Below are positions 1 to 10,832 of a stretch of DNA of 64,000 nt, piece by piece; positions within the stretch are counted from its first letter, which is position 1, and each line of letters starts with the position of its first letter. This stretch comes from Pyropia yezoensis (Eukaryota > Rhodophyta > Bangiophyceae > Bangiales > Bangiaceae), in NCBI GenBank assembly GCA_009829735.1, contig CM020619.1, forward strand, positions 18,915,816 to 18,979,815, read 5' to 3'. The notes below the pieces were generated by a model. That model did not search any database, was not told where the DNA came from, and worked only from the letters and a program-made list of their open reading frames with translations. The translations under genes were made by a program, and so were the position numbers.

Positions 1-751
1 CAAGAAACGAAGGTAATTATGTTTAGCTCGACAGCGTACCTGGCAAAAGTACATTCTAGCATGATGCTTCAGCGTACATTTTTCTCGCTAGATTGCGCGT
101 AGGCTTACCAGGCACATTCGGAGATTCTTCAGAGCGTACGCGTAGTACGCTAATAAAGTACGCGCGTAATACGCTTGCGATCAGTACGCTTGGCATCCCC
201 TGCTAACAGGCCATGAATCTGAGCGGACGCAAGGGTCATTTAGCGTTTTTGCAGTCGTTGCTTGCCGCGTCAGCTCGCGTAATCCGTGCAGGCACACAAC
301 GACCTGCAGCACTTCACCCCCGACGACCGCCCCATGTCCATCCACCATCCCGTCTGCTCCCACCACCCCTTCCCGTCTGCCCCCACCACCCTACTCGTCT
401 CCACTGCCCGCCCTGCGGGCACACATGAACTTGCAACTGTTCACCCCGGCACGCCGCCTCTGCCCATACACCGTCTGCCGCCACCACCCAACCCGTCTTC
501 ACTACCCGCCACCGCTGCCGTCTCGGAGTGTTCGTTGACCGCAGCCGCCCACCCGTCGTCCCCCCACGCCCACGCAGGTGGGGACGGGTGCCTGCCTTGT
601 GGATATTGCTTCTCTCCCGCCGCGCACTCCCTCCCCCCCCCCCCTCCCCTGGGGGCAGCGCCGCTGTGCCCGATCGTCACGCGACGGACGACCACGGCCA
701 CCCGAATCGCTGCGGCTGGGACCCTGCCTGTTCTGCCACGCACCGCCGGCC
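1..751. other. Gene-free stretch with GTACGC-rich patch
   Basis: I see no convincing gene here. Around 130-195 the hexamer GTACGC or close variants (TACGCT, TACGCG) recur about six times in 65 bases. From about 340 to 540 the plus strand is C-rich, with loosely repeated blocks containing CCCGTCTGC and CCACCACCC. The open frames in this part are compositional. Confidence 0.5.
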
Positions 752-2472
752 ATGGCGACCGCCTTCCCATTGACGGCGGCGTCGGACAGGGCGGCGGAAG
801 CTGCGGCTGCCGCCCTCATCGAGAGGGACGACGCTGTCGGTGCGTCCGCAGGTGTGCCCATCCCCCTGCAGGTGCAGCTGCTCGAGCTGCCTGATGAGCT
901 GCTCAGCCTGATCACTCTGTCTGCGTACCAGAAGAGATGCTACGTGAATCTCTTCTGTGCATGCAAGCGGCTGCGCGACCCCGGCTATGCCTCCATCCGC
1001 GCCGTGTCGTTTCGGGCGCGCAGCGAGGACGACGAGTCAGAGATGGAGAGGGTGAGCGTCTCCCCGCCGCTGTCGTCCCCGGTGGCGCTGCTGGCCTCCA
1101 CGCGGGGGCGCTGCCATGTACGCGCACTCGCGGTCGGCGCTCGGCTTTCTCGGCCACGCCCACGGCGTGCGGGAGGCTACCCTCCTCGATTGCATCGGTT
1201 ACGATAGTGGCTGGGTGCCCGACGCCGACGACTCTGACGCTGACGCCGACATTCTGTACTACGCGCTGCTGCTTCCCGAGCTGCGACGCCTTCCGCTGAC
1301 TTCGTTTTCCGCCTCGCTGGTGGCGGTGCACCTGCTGCGGGAGCCCCTGCTGAGCTCTGCGCCGCTGCGCCGGCTGCACCAGGATCTTATTGAGCAGAAC
1401 CCGACAGATGCCGCCGCCGTGCGGTCAGTGCTGGGTCACCACAGCGGGTCGCTGGTGTAGCTGACGCTTAGTGGCGTCTTTCGGGATGATGAGCCCACCT
1501 CGTACGAGATCGCACCGTGGCTCGACGCCGCGTCGGCCGGGATGCCCAATCTCCGTACCTTGACGCTCGACGTGGATGTGGACGTGGAAGCAGCAGCAGC
1601 GATGGCTCGCCTGTGTCCCGCGTTGACCACGCTGTGCGTGGTTTCCAAGTAATTCCCCAACGCGTGTGCTCCCCTCCGCTTGCCGGCGCTGCCTTCCCTA
1701 TTGCGCCTCGACTGGGCAGGCAGCCAGGTCGCCCCTCCGGCGGTTGGAGTTGGTCTGACGGCCCTCGTGGGCGGACGGACGCTTACGAAGCTGCGGCTCG
1801 CCGGCATGAGCGCCGTCGAAGTGCTGCCCGCTGTGAAGGCGGCCGCGGCCGTGCCGCCAGACTGTGACCTGGAGGGCTTTCGCCCGCTGGGCGACAACCA
1901 CATGCTGCTGCTCCTGGACGGGACCCCCACGGGACTCGATGCAGTGCGTCGGCTGCAGCTGCACCTGCGCGGCTCTGCCACCTGGGATGGTCTGCAGCTA
2001 TTGAACCGGCTGGGCGCCCTCACGGATCTCACCGTCATATTCTCTGGCAGACTCAACCAGCGCCACACCTCGCCCCCGCCAAAGGGTTTGCTGGCGGCGC
2101 TTAAGCTGCACGAGTGGCCAGTGGCGCGCCTACACCGCCTTTCGGTGTCTCTGTCTCTGTTTGAACGCGTGCACGGGGACTGGGTGGTTGACCTTTTGCA
2201 CGGGCTCGCCGCCTCGGGGTCCCAGCATTCGCTCCGAGAGCTGCGACTGCGGGGTCCAGAGCTCTCCGAAGGCCGCTGCAAACCCGCTGGCTGTCCTCAT
2301 CCGCCTGGCCTACTGGGACTACGATGTGCAGTGCCCCCGCGGGGTCTTTTCCGACAGCCCCGAGGTGATGGGCGCACGCGACGGCATCGCCACGTGGCTC
2401 CACCAGCGGCTGCCCGCGCTGCGGCGAAGCCTTAGGCGTAGGCAGCGCATCCTCGGGCGTTGGCCAAAGTGA
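752..2472 (+). pseudogene. Broken F-box / leucine-rich-repeat-like gene
   Basis: The ATG at 752 opens a frame whose residues around 45-80 fit an F-box (LPDELLSLI, then CACKRLRD). Later segments look like irregular leucine-rich repeats: LRTLTLDV, LTKLRLAGM, VRRLQLHL, LTDLTVIF, LRELRLRG. F-box/LRR proteins usually act as substrate receptors of SCF ubiquitin ligases. The coding signal changes frame twice, near 1090-1115 and near 2265-2275, and is cut by in-frame stops TAG at 1458 and TAA at 1650. Coding quality is otherwise kept to the last stop at 2470-2472, so decay looks recent. No GT-AG intron fits the breaks. A poly-T run follows at about 2475. Assembly errors at GC runs could explain the frame changes but not both stops. 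Confidence 0.6.
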
Positions 2473-3777
2473 GGTTTTTTTTTTTTTTTTCCGTCTGTGG
2501 CCGTGCGTGGCCACTGCTGGGAGCGCGACGGCAACTACGGCGGTGGCGGCGTTCGCGCCCGATGCGGTGCACACGGCAGGGGAGACGGCAGGGCGGGGGC
2601 TTTCAGGGTTCCCCCGCGCGGGCGAGCGCGCACGGCAGTGGTGGCGACGGTCGAGGCAGGCGTTCCGCTGGGGTCGGATGTTCCGCTTGTGGCGTTCTCC
2701 CCAGTTTCTCGCTCTGTCGCTCTCCCGCATCGATCACACCCCCCTGCCCCTACCCTCCCGTTTGTACCTGCCATGGCCGTTCGTTTCTTGTCCCGCCGCA
2801 AGCGACACCCACCCCGCCGCCAGCTCTGACAGCGGCACCGCCACCGCTGTGCACAACTGCATCCCCTGCGTCGCCCCCCGAGCCGTGTCGTGACGCAAGC
2901 CCTTCCACTCCCTCACCTCCCCCGGTGCTGGGCGGGGTCAGCGCGCCTATCACCATGGGCTTTTAGTGGGATGTGGGCTTTTGACTGCTGAGGGGGGGGG
3001 GGGAGGGGGGGGGGGGGACTGCGGGTGGGGGCCAACCGTACGGGCGGCCACCCCCCCAATGCGTCCGCCAGGGCGGTCAGGGGTGCGGCGACGCGGACGC
3101 CCAATGGCGGGTTGCTGCCAGGTGAGGGCCCCCCTCATGGGGAGGGGAGGCCTACCGGCGAGAGTCCGCCCCTTTTGGTATCACAGCGTCCACCATGGTG
3201 GTGACGCGACTCGTGTGCAGTAGGTACGCCAGCAACGGCGGAGGTGGTCAGCGACAGCATCACCCGCCCCCCCCTCGCCCCCCCCGGGGGGCCCCCCACG
3301 CCGCCACCCGCCGGCCTTCCCCGGCGGGCGAAAGACAAAGTGCCAGCACGGGCTTTGCCCCTGCCGCCCCATCCCGCCCACCCCACGTGGAGTCCCCGGC
3401 CGCTCCGCGAGGCGCGCAGGCGCGCCGCGCGCACAGCCGCTGCCCCTTCCCCCTCCCCCCAGCCCAACCCCCCCCCGCCGCAGCTGGTATCTTCCCCGAG
3501 CGAGCAGCCCAGCCACCCCAGCTTCGCAGGCTCTACCATCCGAGACGCCGGCAGGTGGCGCCTGCTGGCGCGACAGCTCGCCGCAATGGCCGCGGTGGCG
3601 GCGGGGGCCGCCGCTGCTTCAAGGTTCTCTCAGGAGCGGGGCCGCCGCAGCACACGACGCTGCGGCCGGGGGGAGCGGCGGGCGGCGGCGTCTGTGGCGA
3701 AACCACGTCCGGCCGCCGAGCCGCCGTCGTCACCGGTGGTGGGGCCAGTGCCGCCACTGGCAGGGGGCATGACCCGC
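2473..3777. other. Gene-free GC-rich stretch
   Basis: No gene is recognised. It contains a poly-T run just after the F-box pseudogene, G-runs at about 2994-3018, and Pro/Arg/Ala-coding low-complexity frames on both strands that resemble no protein family. Confidence 0.4.
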
Positions 3778-4208
3778 CATACGGGGGCGGAAGACAAGAA
3801 GTTCTTCCCGTTTCCCCGTTTGCATTTGAGTTGACTTTTCCTAAGTAAGGGATACTTAGTTTATTGGTAAATCCAACTTCGATGTGAGCGTTGTCTGCAG
3901 TTTATCGTCTTGAATTTTCGTGTGGCCCGGTGGGCAGGTCCTGGGGTGGGAGATCCTGAGTGGCGAGATTCTGAGGGGACCCCTGGAGGAAAGAGGGGAG
4001 GGACAGCGGGGCTGAGCCTTTCTTCCCCATCCCGACCAAGAAACTGTTGGCCGACACACTATCCTCTTGTTTCGTCGGGGGGGGTTCGCCCCACAACAGG
4101 CACTACGTGTGTGCGACTTGCACTTCCTCCGGTTCCCCCGTTATAGGGGGGCAGCCCCTATACACGGCGCCAACTTGGGTTCTTGTGTGCTTTGTGGGTT
4201 TTGCCCCA
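3778..4208 (+). repeat. Solo LTR-like fragment, same family as element A
   Basis: About 431 bases align along their whole length with the 5' LTR of element A (12823-13252), including shared blocks such as TTTATCGTCTTGAATT, GTGGCCCGGTGGGCAGGT and GTGTGCGACTTGCACTTC. No primer-binding site or internal sequence follows, so it is most simply a solo LTR. Its ends are diverged and I see no clear target-site duplication. This is a fossil of a Ty3-like retroelement, clearly older than element B. Confidence 0.7.
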
Positions 4209-5589
4209 GCACCTTTCGAGCCCCATCTCATATCAAGTGGGCACCTGTGAGGGAAAAGTTGCAATTGGTCTCAATCCACGGCAGCATCGGCTTCTTGTGA
4301 CGATATTATCACTGTGAGGTTTGCAGGAATGGACGGGGGTTGCGGGCAACGAAAGGAGAATGACCAGGATGATGGGCCGGCACGAGAGTGGCTTCTGAGA
4401 GGGGGCTCCACACAGTCTGTACTTATGTGGTACTTGGTTAGGAGTGACCTGGGACCCCTGCCACCTATTACGATCGGTCTTTGGCCCCCGATCGTGGACG
4501 TCCTTGTACAATGGTTGGCACCAATAGAATCGATGCATCACGTAAAGAAATATTCATCAATCAACTATAGATTGATCAGTTGGCGATTTCCCGTTTGTTT
4601 TGTTACTTAACGCTTGGTGAGCCCCCCCCCCCCCTCCCCCTTATGCCCACAGCCCCTTGCCCTGTTCGCGATCTCGCCTTTGCCGCCACGCCCAGGGTCT
4701 CAGGCAACCCATCGCTGCCTTCAGCGCCGACCTGGGCGGCAACGTCAGCAAAGAGAGCGCGAGGAGCGTGCAGGTGTGGACCGCAGTGTCTGAATGACGA
4801 AGTGAGGGGCGCAATCCACGGTGATGCAACTGAGAGGTCAAGCCAAGTCCAGCAAAGAACAATAGTTTAATTTAACACCGATATTTAGTAGGTTAATCTA
4901 TTGATTAGTCTATCTGCGATGTGAAATAGTCCTTTTTTTTGAACCGTGTCTGGGACTCCACATAAAATTAGAGATACTAGACGACGATCGGGAGTCCCAA
5001 GCGCCCGCGTTTGCACACAGTATCTCCTCCAGCCGCACACGTCGGCATGGGGATATGGGTGCACGTCGGCACTTCTTGTCGAGAGAGGAGGCGGGTGCGA
5101 CAAGGTGGCAGCAGTGGCGGCCGTTTGTCCCGTGCGCTGCGGCTGCGGCTGCGTCCGCCGCGTCGTGATGCGGCCGACGTGTCGTCATCTGACGGAGCGC
5201 CCCCCTTCCCCTGCCCTGTTGTTACCCCGTGTGCGCTGTTGCCAGCGGGCGTATTGGGAGGGGGGTGGGGGGCTCGCCACTTGGGATGGGAGGGAGGGGA
5301 GTAAAGCCCTGCCACCCCGTGGCGGCCGGCGGCGCACCTGGGCCCGCGCGCGTGTAAAAGGCGGCGCCCAGCGGCAAAGCAGGTCGAGCTGCGGCGGCCA
5401 GCGCAGAAGACCCAAGGCCGCCTGCCCGCCCCAAACACCTCGGTCTCGCCGCCACTGCCTTCCCCCCCCCCCTCCCGCGCCCTGCCGCGGACTCTTGCCG
5501 CCGACGCGGTGGTCGGGCTTCAGATACCCCGCCCCTCCCAGCCCCCGCGTGCCCGGGCGCTTTCCCCCCCTCCCCCCTCTACCGCAGCG
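4209..5589. other. Gene-free stretch with AT-rich palindromes
   Basis: No gene is recognised. Two AT-rich islands stand out from the GC-rich surroundings. One is near 4548-4580 with inverted arms ATCAATC/GATTGAT. The other is near 4868-4925, containing TTAATCTATTGATTAG. A similar palindrome occurs at about 59755-59790. The end of this stretch, from about 5300, leads into the secreted-protein gene and is its likely promoter and 5' UTR. Confidence 0.4.
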
Positions 5590-6612
5590 ATGGCCCCCCC
5601 TCTAGCCCTACGCGGCTGGACGCGCGCGGTTTCTGTGGTGGTGGCGGCGACGGTGGCAGTTGCCATGGCGGCAGGGGCAGTGGCGGCGGAAGAGACGGCG
5701 GCGACGGCAGCAACCACCAACGGCACCGCCAGCGGGGGAGCATCGGCGGGGGAGACGCTCGGCGAGGCAGCAGTCCGCCGCAAGGTGATTCCGACGGGCG
5801 GCCGCCGGTGGCCAGACATTGCGCTGCGGCGGTCTGCGAGCGCCGACCCGCGCCACGCCGCCCGAGAGCACTGGCCGTACGAGCAGATCAGAGCGGACCA
5901 CCGTTGGAAGACGCTTAGTGGAGGCGCCGAGGCAATCTACCACGGCGCCGGCCAGATGTTGACCGGTTCTGAGCCTTGGCTGTCGTCCCGGGCCGCGGGC
6001 TGGCAGACCCATGGCTGGGTCGCGTCGTCCAAGGATCACCTCCACCCAGACAAGGGGGGCGTCCGGGCCTACGCGGTGAGCCTGTATGACCAAAGGGACG
6101 AGTGGGAGGTCAAGGTGGTGATTGCCAAGGCGAGCCGGGCGCCCCATCCACGAGCGACGGCCACCCTGCCGGCGGGGTTTTCGGTGGTGGGGGGCGGCGC
6201 TAAGGTGCACTGGAAGGGCTTGGGTAGCCTCCTTGTCGACTCGTACCCGTCGGGGACGCGGTCGTGGACGGGGAGCGCCAAGGACCACCTCAAGTCGGAC
6301 CCGAGCACCCTCACCGTTTACGCGATTGGCCTCCGCCGGCGGGACGGCAAGACTCCGCCCATCCGCATCAAGCAGCAGACGTTTGAGCGCGCCGCCCACC
6401 CGTCGGGGACGGTCTACACGACGCCGGGCTGGGGGTTGCTGGGGGGGGGGGCGTCTGTGAGCAAGGGCGGCCTCGGTAATATGCTCGTGTCACTCGTCCC
6501 CGCTGCCAACGGCCGGTCGTTCCGTGCGGGCGCCAAGGACCACCTCAAGAGCGACGGTCAGCGCATCACCGTCTATCTTATCGAGATGAAGGGCGCGGTA
6601 CAATGGCAATAG
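5590..6612 (+). CDS. Secreted protein with three KDHL repeats
   Basis: This 340-residue protein has an N-terminal hydrophobic stretch (residues about 10-33, ending AGAVAAEE) that fits a cleavable signal peptide, so it is probably secreted. Three repeats follow at about residues 105-166, 197-250 and 283-336. Each has a GGGA-like start, a G-x-G-x-(M/L)-L core, a strictly kept KDHL motif, and a closing strand of the form TVYAIGL. Residues 38-105 are Ala/Thr-rich and then basic. The ATG at 5590 was chosen over an in-frame upstream extension because it directly precedes the signal peptide. I do not recognise a named family. The repeat pattern suggests a beta-rich fold, perhaps lectin-like, but that is inference. 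No intron is evident. Confidence 0.75.
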   Translation: MAPPLALRGWTRAVSVVVAATVAVAMAAGAVAAEETAATAATTNGTASGGASAGETLGEAAVRRKVIPTGGRRWPDIALRRSASADPRHAAREHWPYEQIRADHRWKTLSGGAEAIYHGAGQMLTGSEPWLSSRAAGWQTHGWVASSKDHLHPDKGGVRAYAVSLYDQRDEWEVKVVIAKASRAPHPRATATLPAGFSVVGGGAKVHWKGLGSLLVDSYPSGTRSWTGSAKDHLKSDPSTLTVYAIGLRRRDGKTPPIRIKQQTFERAAHPSGTVYTTPGWGLLGGGASVSKGGLGNMLVSLVPAANGRSFRAGAKDHLKSDGQRITVYLIEMKGAVQWQ

Positions 6613-8465
6613 AGTGGGTGGGCGGTGGCGCGAGCCTGCCTGGGGGGGGGAGAACACGCGACGCGGGGTCGAGGCGTTCTCGGCCAGACGCAAAGCGTGC
6701 TGCATGCCGGTACCCTGGCGTGCGGGCGCGTAAGACCGTCGGGACGGGCGTATGACGGAAACGGGCGGAGGGGCGGGATAGACGGGCGCGGGTGACCGGC
6801 GGTCGGGGTCCCAGTGGGGAGGTGCCCGCAGCGCGTAGTGAGTGCGCCCCAAACAGGTGGTGTAGTAATGGTTGCTGCAAACACAGAGACCAGGTGCGGC
6901 ACCGTCACGATGTCGATGGTGCCTACCAAAATCGCCCCATCCGCGAATCCGAGTTAGCGACGATCCCTTCCCTCCCCCCGCCTCGAGGAGTAGGAAATCC
7001 AGCGGGGCACCCCGGTCGCCGGGTTCCACCACCGGCTCGGCGGGGCAGACCGCCGTGCACGCCGCGAGCGCCCTGTTCATGCGGTCGTACAAGAAGGGAA
7101 ATGCAGCCGCCGCCGCCGCCGCCATAGGCCACCCCGCGGCGGACCGGCTGTGGGTCGTCCACGATCGGCATCGACGGAAGAATTCTTAGCCGCCCCCGAC
7201 TCGGCACCAGCCGGGAGGGGGGGGTGGCGGGCGTCCCCCGAGGGGAGCTCATCGCGGAGCCGCCCGACCACCGTCGACGACAGGGGCAGGCCGTGGGAGC
7301 CGCGCTCTCCCTCCAGGGTCGTGTCAGGGAAAGGGTGATAGGGCCGTGGGGAGGACAAAGGGCGCGGTAGAGGGAAGAAGAGCGACGCGCCGGTACAGCG
7401 AGGAGCGTCAGGGTACTGCCCCTGACTGGGTGATGCCGGCGTAAACCCTAGTGCAGCGGCGCGGCTTGTCTTTCTCTTTCAGCACGCAGCACGGTGACCC
7501 AACTGTTTCCCCATGTTGAGAAATGCCTCGCGACGAACGCCGCCCTCCACCCCTCCCGCCTCACAATGGTAGCTCAGGTGCGCTCCGTCCCTTTACCCGA
7601 CCCGTTCCGCCCGCGCATGCCCCCCCCGCCCCCGCCACTGGCCACGCAGGCGGCCGCCACACCTGCCGCCTCCGCCGCCGCCGCCCTCGTGGTCACGGCC
7701 CCTCCTCTGCACCGGCCACTGTACCACCCCGGGCGGGGCCGGCCCGCCAGTGTGCCCGGGGTCACCCCCCCCCTTGCTGCCGTCGGCCACCTCCTCGTCC
7801 CCTCCGCTCTCACCTGAGCGGGGACGCCGCGGCGCGGTGCCGCCACCCCCGCCGTCGGTCGCGCGTGCTCGCCCTGCCACCGTCGCCGGCGCCGCGGCTA
7901 CCGCCGCTGACGCCAGCACCTGACACCTGGGACGCCACTGTCGATGTTCATGCCACCATGAACCGTGACTGACTTGCTGGCGGGCACGGCGCTGTCGGGT
8001 CGTCGACCGCGCGCCACGCCCTCGCATCCCCAACCCCCCTTCTCGCCACTCACCCCCCCTCCCCCCCCGGCCAACCCCATCGCCTGCCTGAACCTCCCCA
8101 ACGCCATAACGCGTGCAGATCTCCTCAATGGTTCCCGCTCCCCCCCCCGGGGTGGCGCATCCGCCTCTGCGGCCGCCGCAGCCGCATGCCCCTGCGCAAA
8201 CGTCGACACGACACGTACCGGCGTGCGGGTGCGGAACCGCCCCCACACCCCCCCCGCGTAAAAAGTCAGCAGGAGGAGCCCCGTCCACTCGGCGCTCTTC
8301 ACGAAGGACAAAGACCGCCACGCTGCGCAGACGACGCCCCCCCCCCGCGTCGGCAACGTGCCGCAGGCGGGTCCACCAATTCCAAACCCACACACCGCCG
8401 AACGCGTATACGACGGTAACGGATAGTACGGTTACGGGTAGTACCGCCGCGAGGCCGCCGAGCGC
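6613..8465. other. Gene-free stretch, weak ORFs only
   Basis: No confident gene. A minus-strand frame from about 7125 to 6920 (starting MAAAAAAAFPFLYDRMNRAL) has a more protein-like composition than its surroundings but matches nothing I recognise. A plus-strand frame at 7494-7817 follows a pyrimidine-rich CAG that could be a splice acceptor, but its translation is low-complexity. The rest is C/G-rich simple sequence. Confidence 0.3.
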
Positions 8466-8834
8466 CTACGCTTGCAACGACACGGACGGCGACGCCGCGC
8501 CGTGGTAGGCGGCGACGTAATGGCTCAGCAAAGCCAAGCTGCCGGCGCCGGCCAGAAATGCAGATATCAGCGCGAACGTCCATGCGCGGCCGCCGACATC
8601 GCGGATGAGGAGGACAAGGCAGGAGACGAGGTTGAGGTAGAGCCCCCAGCAGCCACCCAGAAAGAACGCGTGCACCGCGCCAAGGGGGCGTCGCACCTCG
8701 GGCGAGAGAGAGACGAGGCTGCGGAACAGCTTCCGCCACGGGCTGTGCGCCCGGGCTATACGCGGCGGACGCGCTCGAGGCGCGGTACGGGCTGGTGAAG
8801 CTGCTGCAGTGAGTGGGGAGGATGGGGGGGCCAT
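8466..8834 (-). CDS. Possible small two-span membrane protein
   Basis: The frame from the ATG at 8834 encodes 122 residues. The first 40 are Ala/Pro/Arg-rich. They are followed by two hydrophobic segments, at about residues 58-82 (around FFLGGCWGLYLNLVSCLVLL) and 89-112 (around FALISAFLAGAGSLALL). These are separated by a short polar loop with RDVGG. The composition of the second half is unlike the compositional ORFs nearby. A TCACTGCAG just after the ATG resembles a splice acceptor, so the true first exon may lie upstream. No family is recognised. The alternative is a chance GC-rich frame. Confidence 0.4.
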   Translation of the reverse strand: MAPPSSPLTAAASPARTAPRARPPRIARAHSPWRKLFRSLVSLSPEVRRPLGAVHAFFLGGCWGLYLNLVSCLVLLIRDVGGRAWTFALISAFLAGAGSLALLSHYVAAYHGAASPSVSLQA

Positions 8835-10445
8835 GTGGAGGGGGGGAGGGGGGGCGTGGCAGGGGGAGCGAAGCAATCGACGGCGCCGCGTCTGGTGGGT
8901 GGGGAAAGGCGCAAAACGTAGACCACTCGCCTTTGGATAGAAGGGGGGGGGGGGGGGGGCTCGAGCGTGTTCTGTTTTCGACACAATGAAATGAGAGGGC
9001 CCCGCGACGCCGCAACCATGGCCAAAAGATGGTGGTGTGTGCTTTTTTCCTGAGCTGTTGTCGCATCTTGCCGGTTTGGTCTGCCCCCAGTCGCTGCAAC
9101 TAAGGTCAAAACATGGTGGTGTGTGTGCTCTTTCACATGTGCTTTCATTGTTGGTGGCGAACAAAGGCAGCCCATCGTCGCTGCAGCCATATGGCCAAAA
9201 CACCGCCGATGACCGAGGCTGTGTGTTGCGCTCCGCGCCTGTTTAATGGGTGCGTGTGTGGGGCAGCCAACCGTAGTAGCGCACTGTCGACAGGGCAGCG
9301 GTCACTGCCGCCGCGAGCGGCACGCGGCGGGTTGGCGAGACAATTCCCCCCCGCCCGCCCGCCCGCCCGCCCGTGCGTACTTCACTTTGCCATGGTGCGG
9401 GCGGCGCGCCGCCAGGGCGCAGCGGGGCTCCCCAACAGCGGGCACCCGTGCGCCCCCCCCCCCCCCCCCCATCCCCCCCCCCAAAGGGGGCGCGTCCCCC
9501 CCCCCCTGGGCCCGCTGCCGACACGACGCACGGGCCCCCCCCAGTCACCACGCGGGGGGGGGGGGGGGGGGGGAGGGGGGGGGGAAAGGTCCCGCCCCGG
9601 CCGGGCGGGCGGGTGGGCGGGTCAGCCAACGGACACGGCAGCCCCCATAGGTAGCTCTTCTTTCTTTGCTGCCGAGGGAGGAGCAGCCTTAGACCCTCCC
9701 CCCCCCCCCTCCCTCCCTCCCCCTCCCCCCTTTTTGCCCGGGAAATCCGGCGTCACGTCGCTTTCACCCTCCCCCCCCCCGTCGAGTGCGGGGCGTTGCG
9801 GGGCGGGCGACTGCCCTGCCACCGCGCGCGGCAGCGGGGCGAGTGCCCCGCCGCCGCGGGCGGCAGCGTTTGGGCTGTGGGCGGGCGCGCTATTGGCCGC
9901 GGCCGTGCCGCCGCCACGGCCGCCGCCGCCCCGGCCGTGGGGCGGCCGGCCGGCCGGCCGGCCGGGGGAGCCGCGGCTGCCACCCCGCCGCGTACCAGTC
10001 TCGGAGGTGGTGGCCGCACCGCCGCGACGGTTCCCCGGTCGTGCTCTCGGGACGGCGCGGCAGCGCCGCGAGGGGGGAGGAAGGGGGGGGCGGCGGCCGC
10101 CACTCTTGCTGCCGGCAGACCTCCCCCTGAGTGCAGGGGGGGAGGGGCTGGGGGAGGGCCACGGCGGGCGCGCGCGCCCCTGCTCTACCAGCCGTCCCCT
10201 GCAGTGGCGTCACGCCGTCAGGCCACCAACCGCCGCTGGTGGGAGTGCGGCGGGACGCCAGCACAAAAGGCGTCCCCCGCGTGGGTTGGCGCCGCGCCCT
10301 GCCCGCGCCGTCGCACCGCCGCACCCACCCACGCCGCCCACCGTTGGTCCCCCCCCCCGCCCGCCCGCCTGCTCCCCTCCCCGTCCCCCTCCCCACACCC
10401 TCCCTCCCCCCCACTCCCCTTATCCATAGCCGTCCTTCCACCGTC
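8835..10445. other. Gene-free stretch with extreme G/C runs
   Basis: No gene is recognised. It contains long homopolymer tracts, including about 20 consecutive G at 9554-9573 followed by A and ten more G, and GGCC/CGGC blocks near 9940-9970. Long open frames occur on both strands here, but their translations are Pro/Gly/Ala/Arg low complexity, as expected from high GC. Confidence 0.4.
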
Positions 10446-10832
10446 ATGGCCGCCGCCGCCGCCGCGCGCCGCGCCCTCTGCCGTGGCCACGCCGCCCTCT
10501 TCCTGTGCGTGGCCGTCCTCCTTGCCGTCGCGGCGGCTGCCGCCACCGCCGCGCCAACCACCGCCACCCCCCCCACCACCACCACCGCCACCCCCACCGT
10601 CGCCGCCGCCGTTGCCGGCGCCGCCGCCCGTCCGCTGGCCGCCGCGAGGCCCGCCGCCGCGCCTGCCGCCGCCGCGGTGAGCCGCCAGATCGCGTGCCCC
10701 GGCCCAGAGCTGGGCCAGCCGTGTGATGTCACGTGCTGCACCGGCCTGTGCTGCTGGCGTAGCGTCGGCGGCTGCCCCCCCGCCAAGCGGTGTGTGCGCG
10801 CCCGCGTGTTCAACGGGCTGGAGCGGTGCTGA
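10446..10832 (+). CDS. Small secreted cysteine-rich protein
   Basis: This 128-residue protein starts with a strong signal peptide (LFLCVAVLLAVAAAAA, residues about 19-34). A Thr/Pro/Ala-rich linker follows (about 35-80), and then a compact C-terminal domain of about 45 residues with nine cysteines, including the motif CCTGLCC. This is the architecture of small secreted disulfide-rich proteins such as wall, defence or adhesion peptides. No specific family can be named. The odd cysteine count suggests one free cysteine or a dimer bond. Part of the CCTGLCC coding sequence recurs 770 bases downstream (11503-11523), which suggests an old partial duplication. Confidence 0.65.
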   Translation: MAAAAAARRALCRGHAALFLCVAVLLAVAAAAATAAPTTATPPTTTTATPTVAAAVAGAAARPLAAARPAAAPAAAAVSRQIACPGPELGQPCDVTCCTGLCCWRSVGGCPPAKRCVRARVFNGLERC

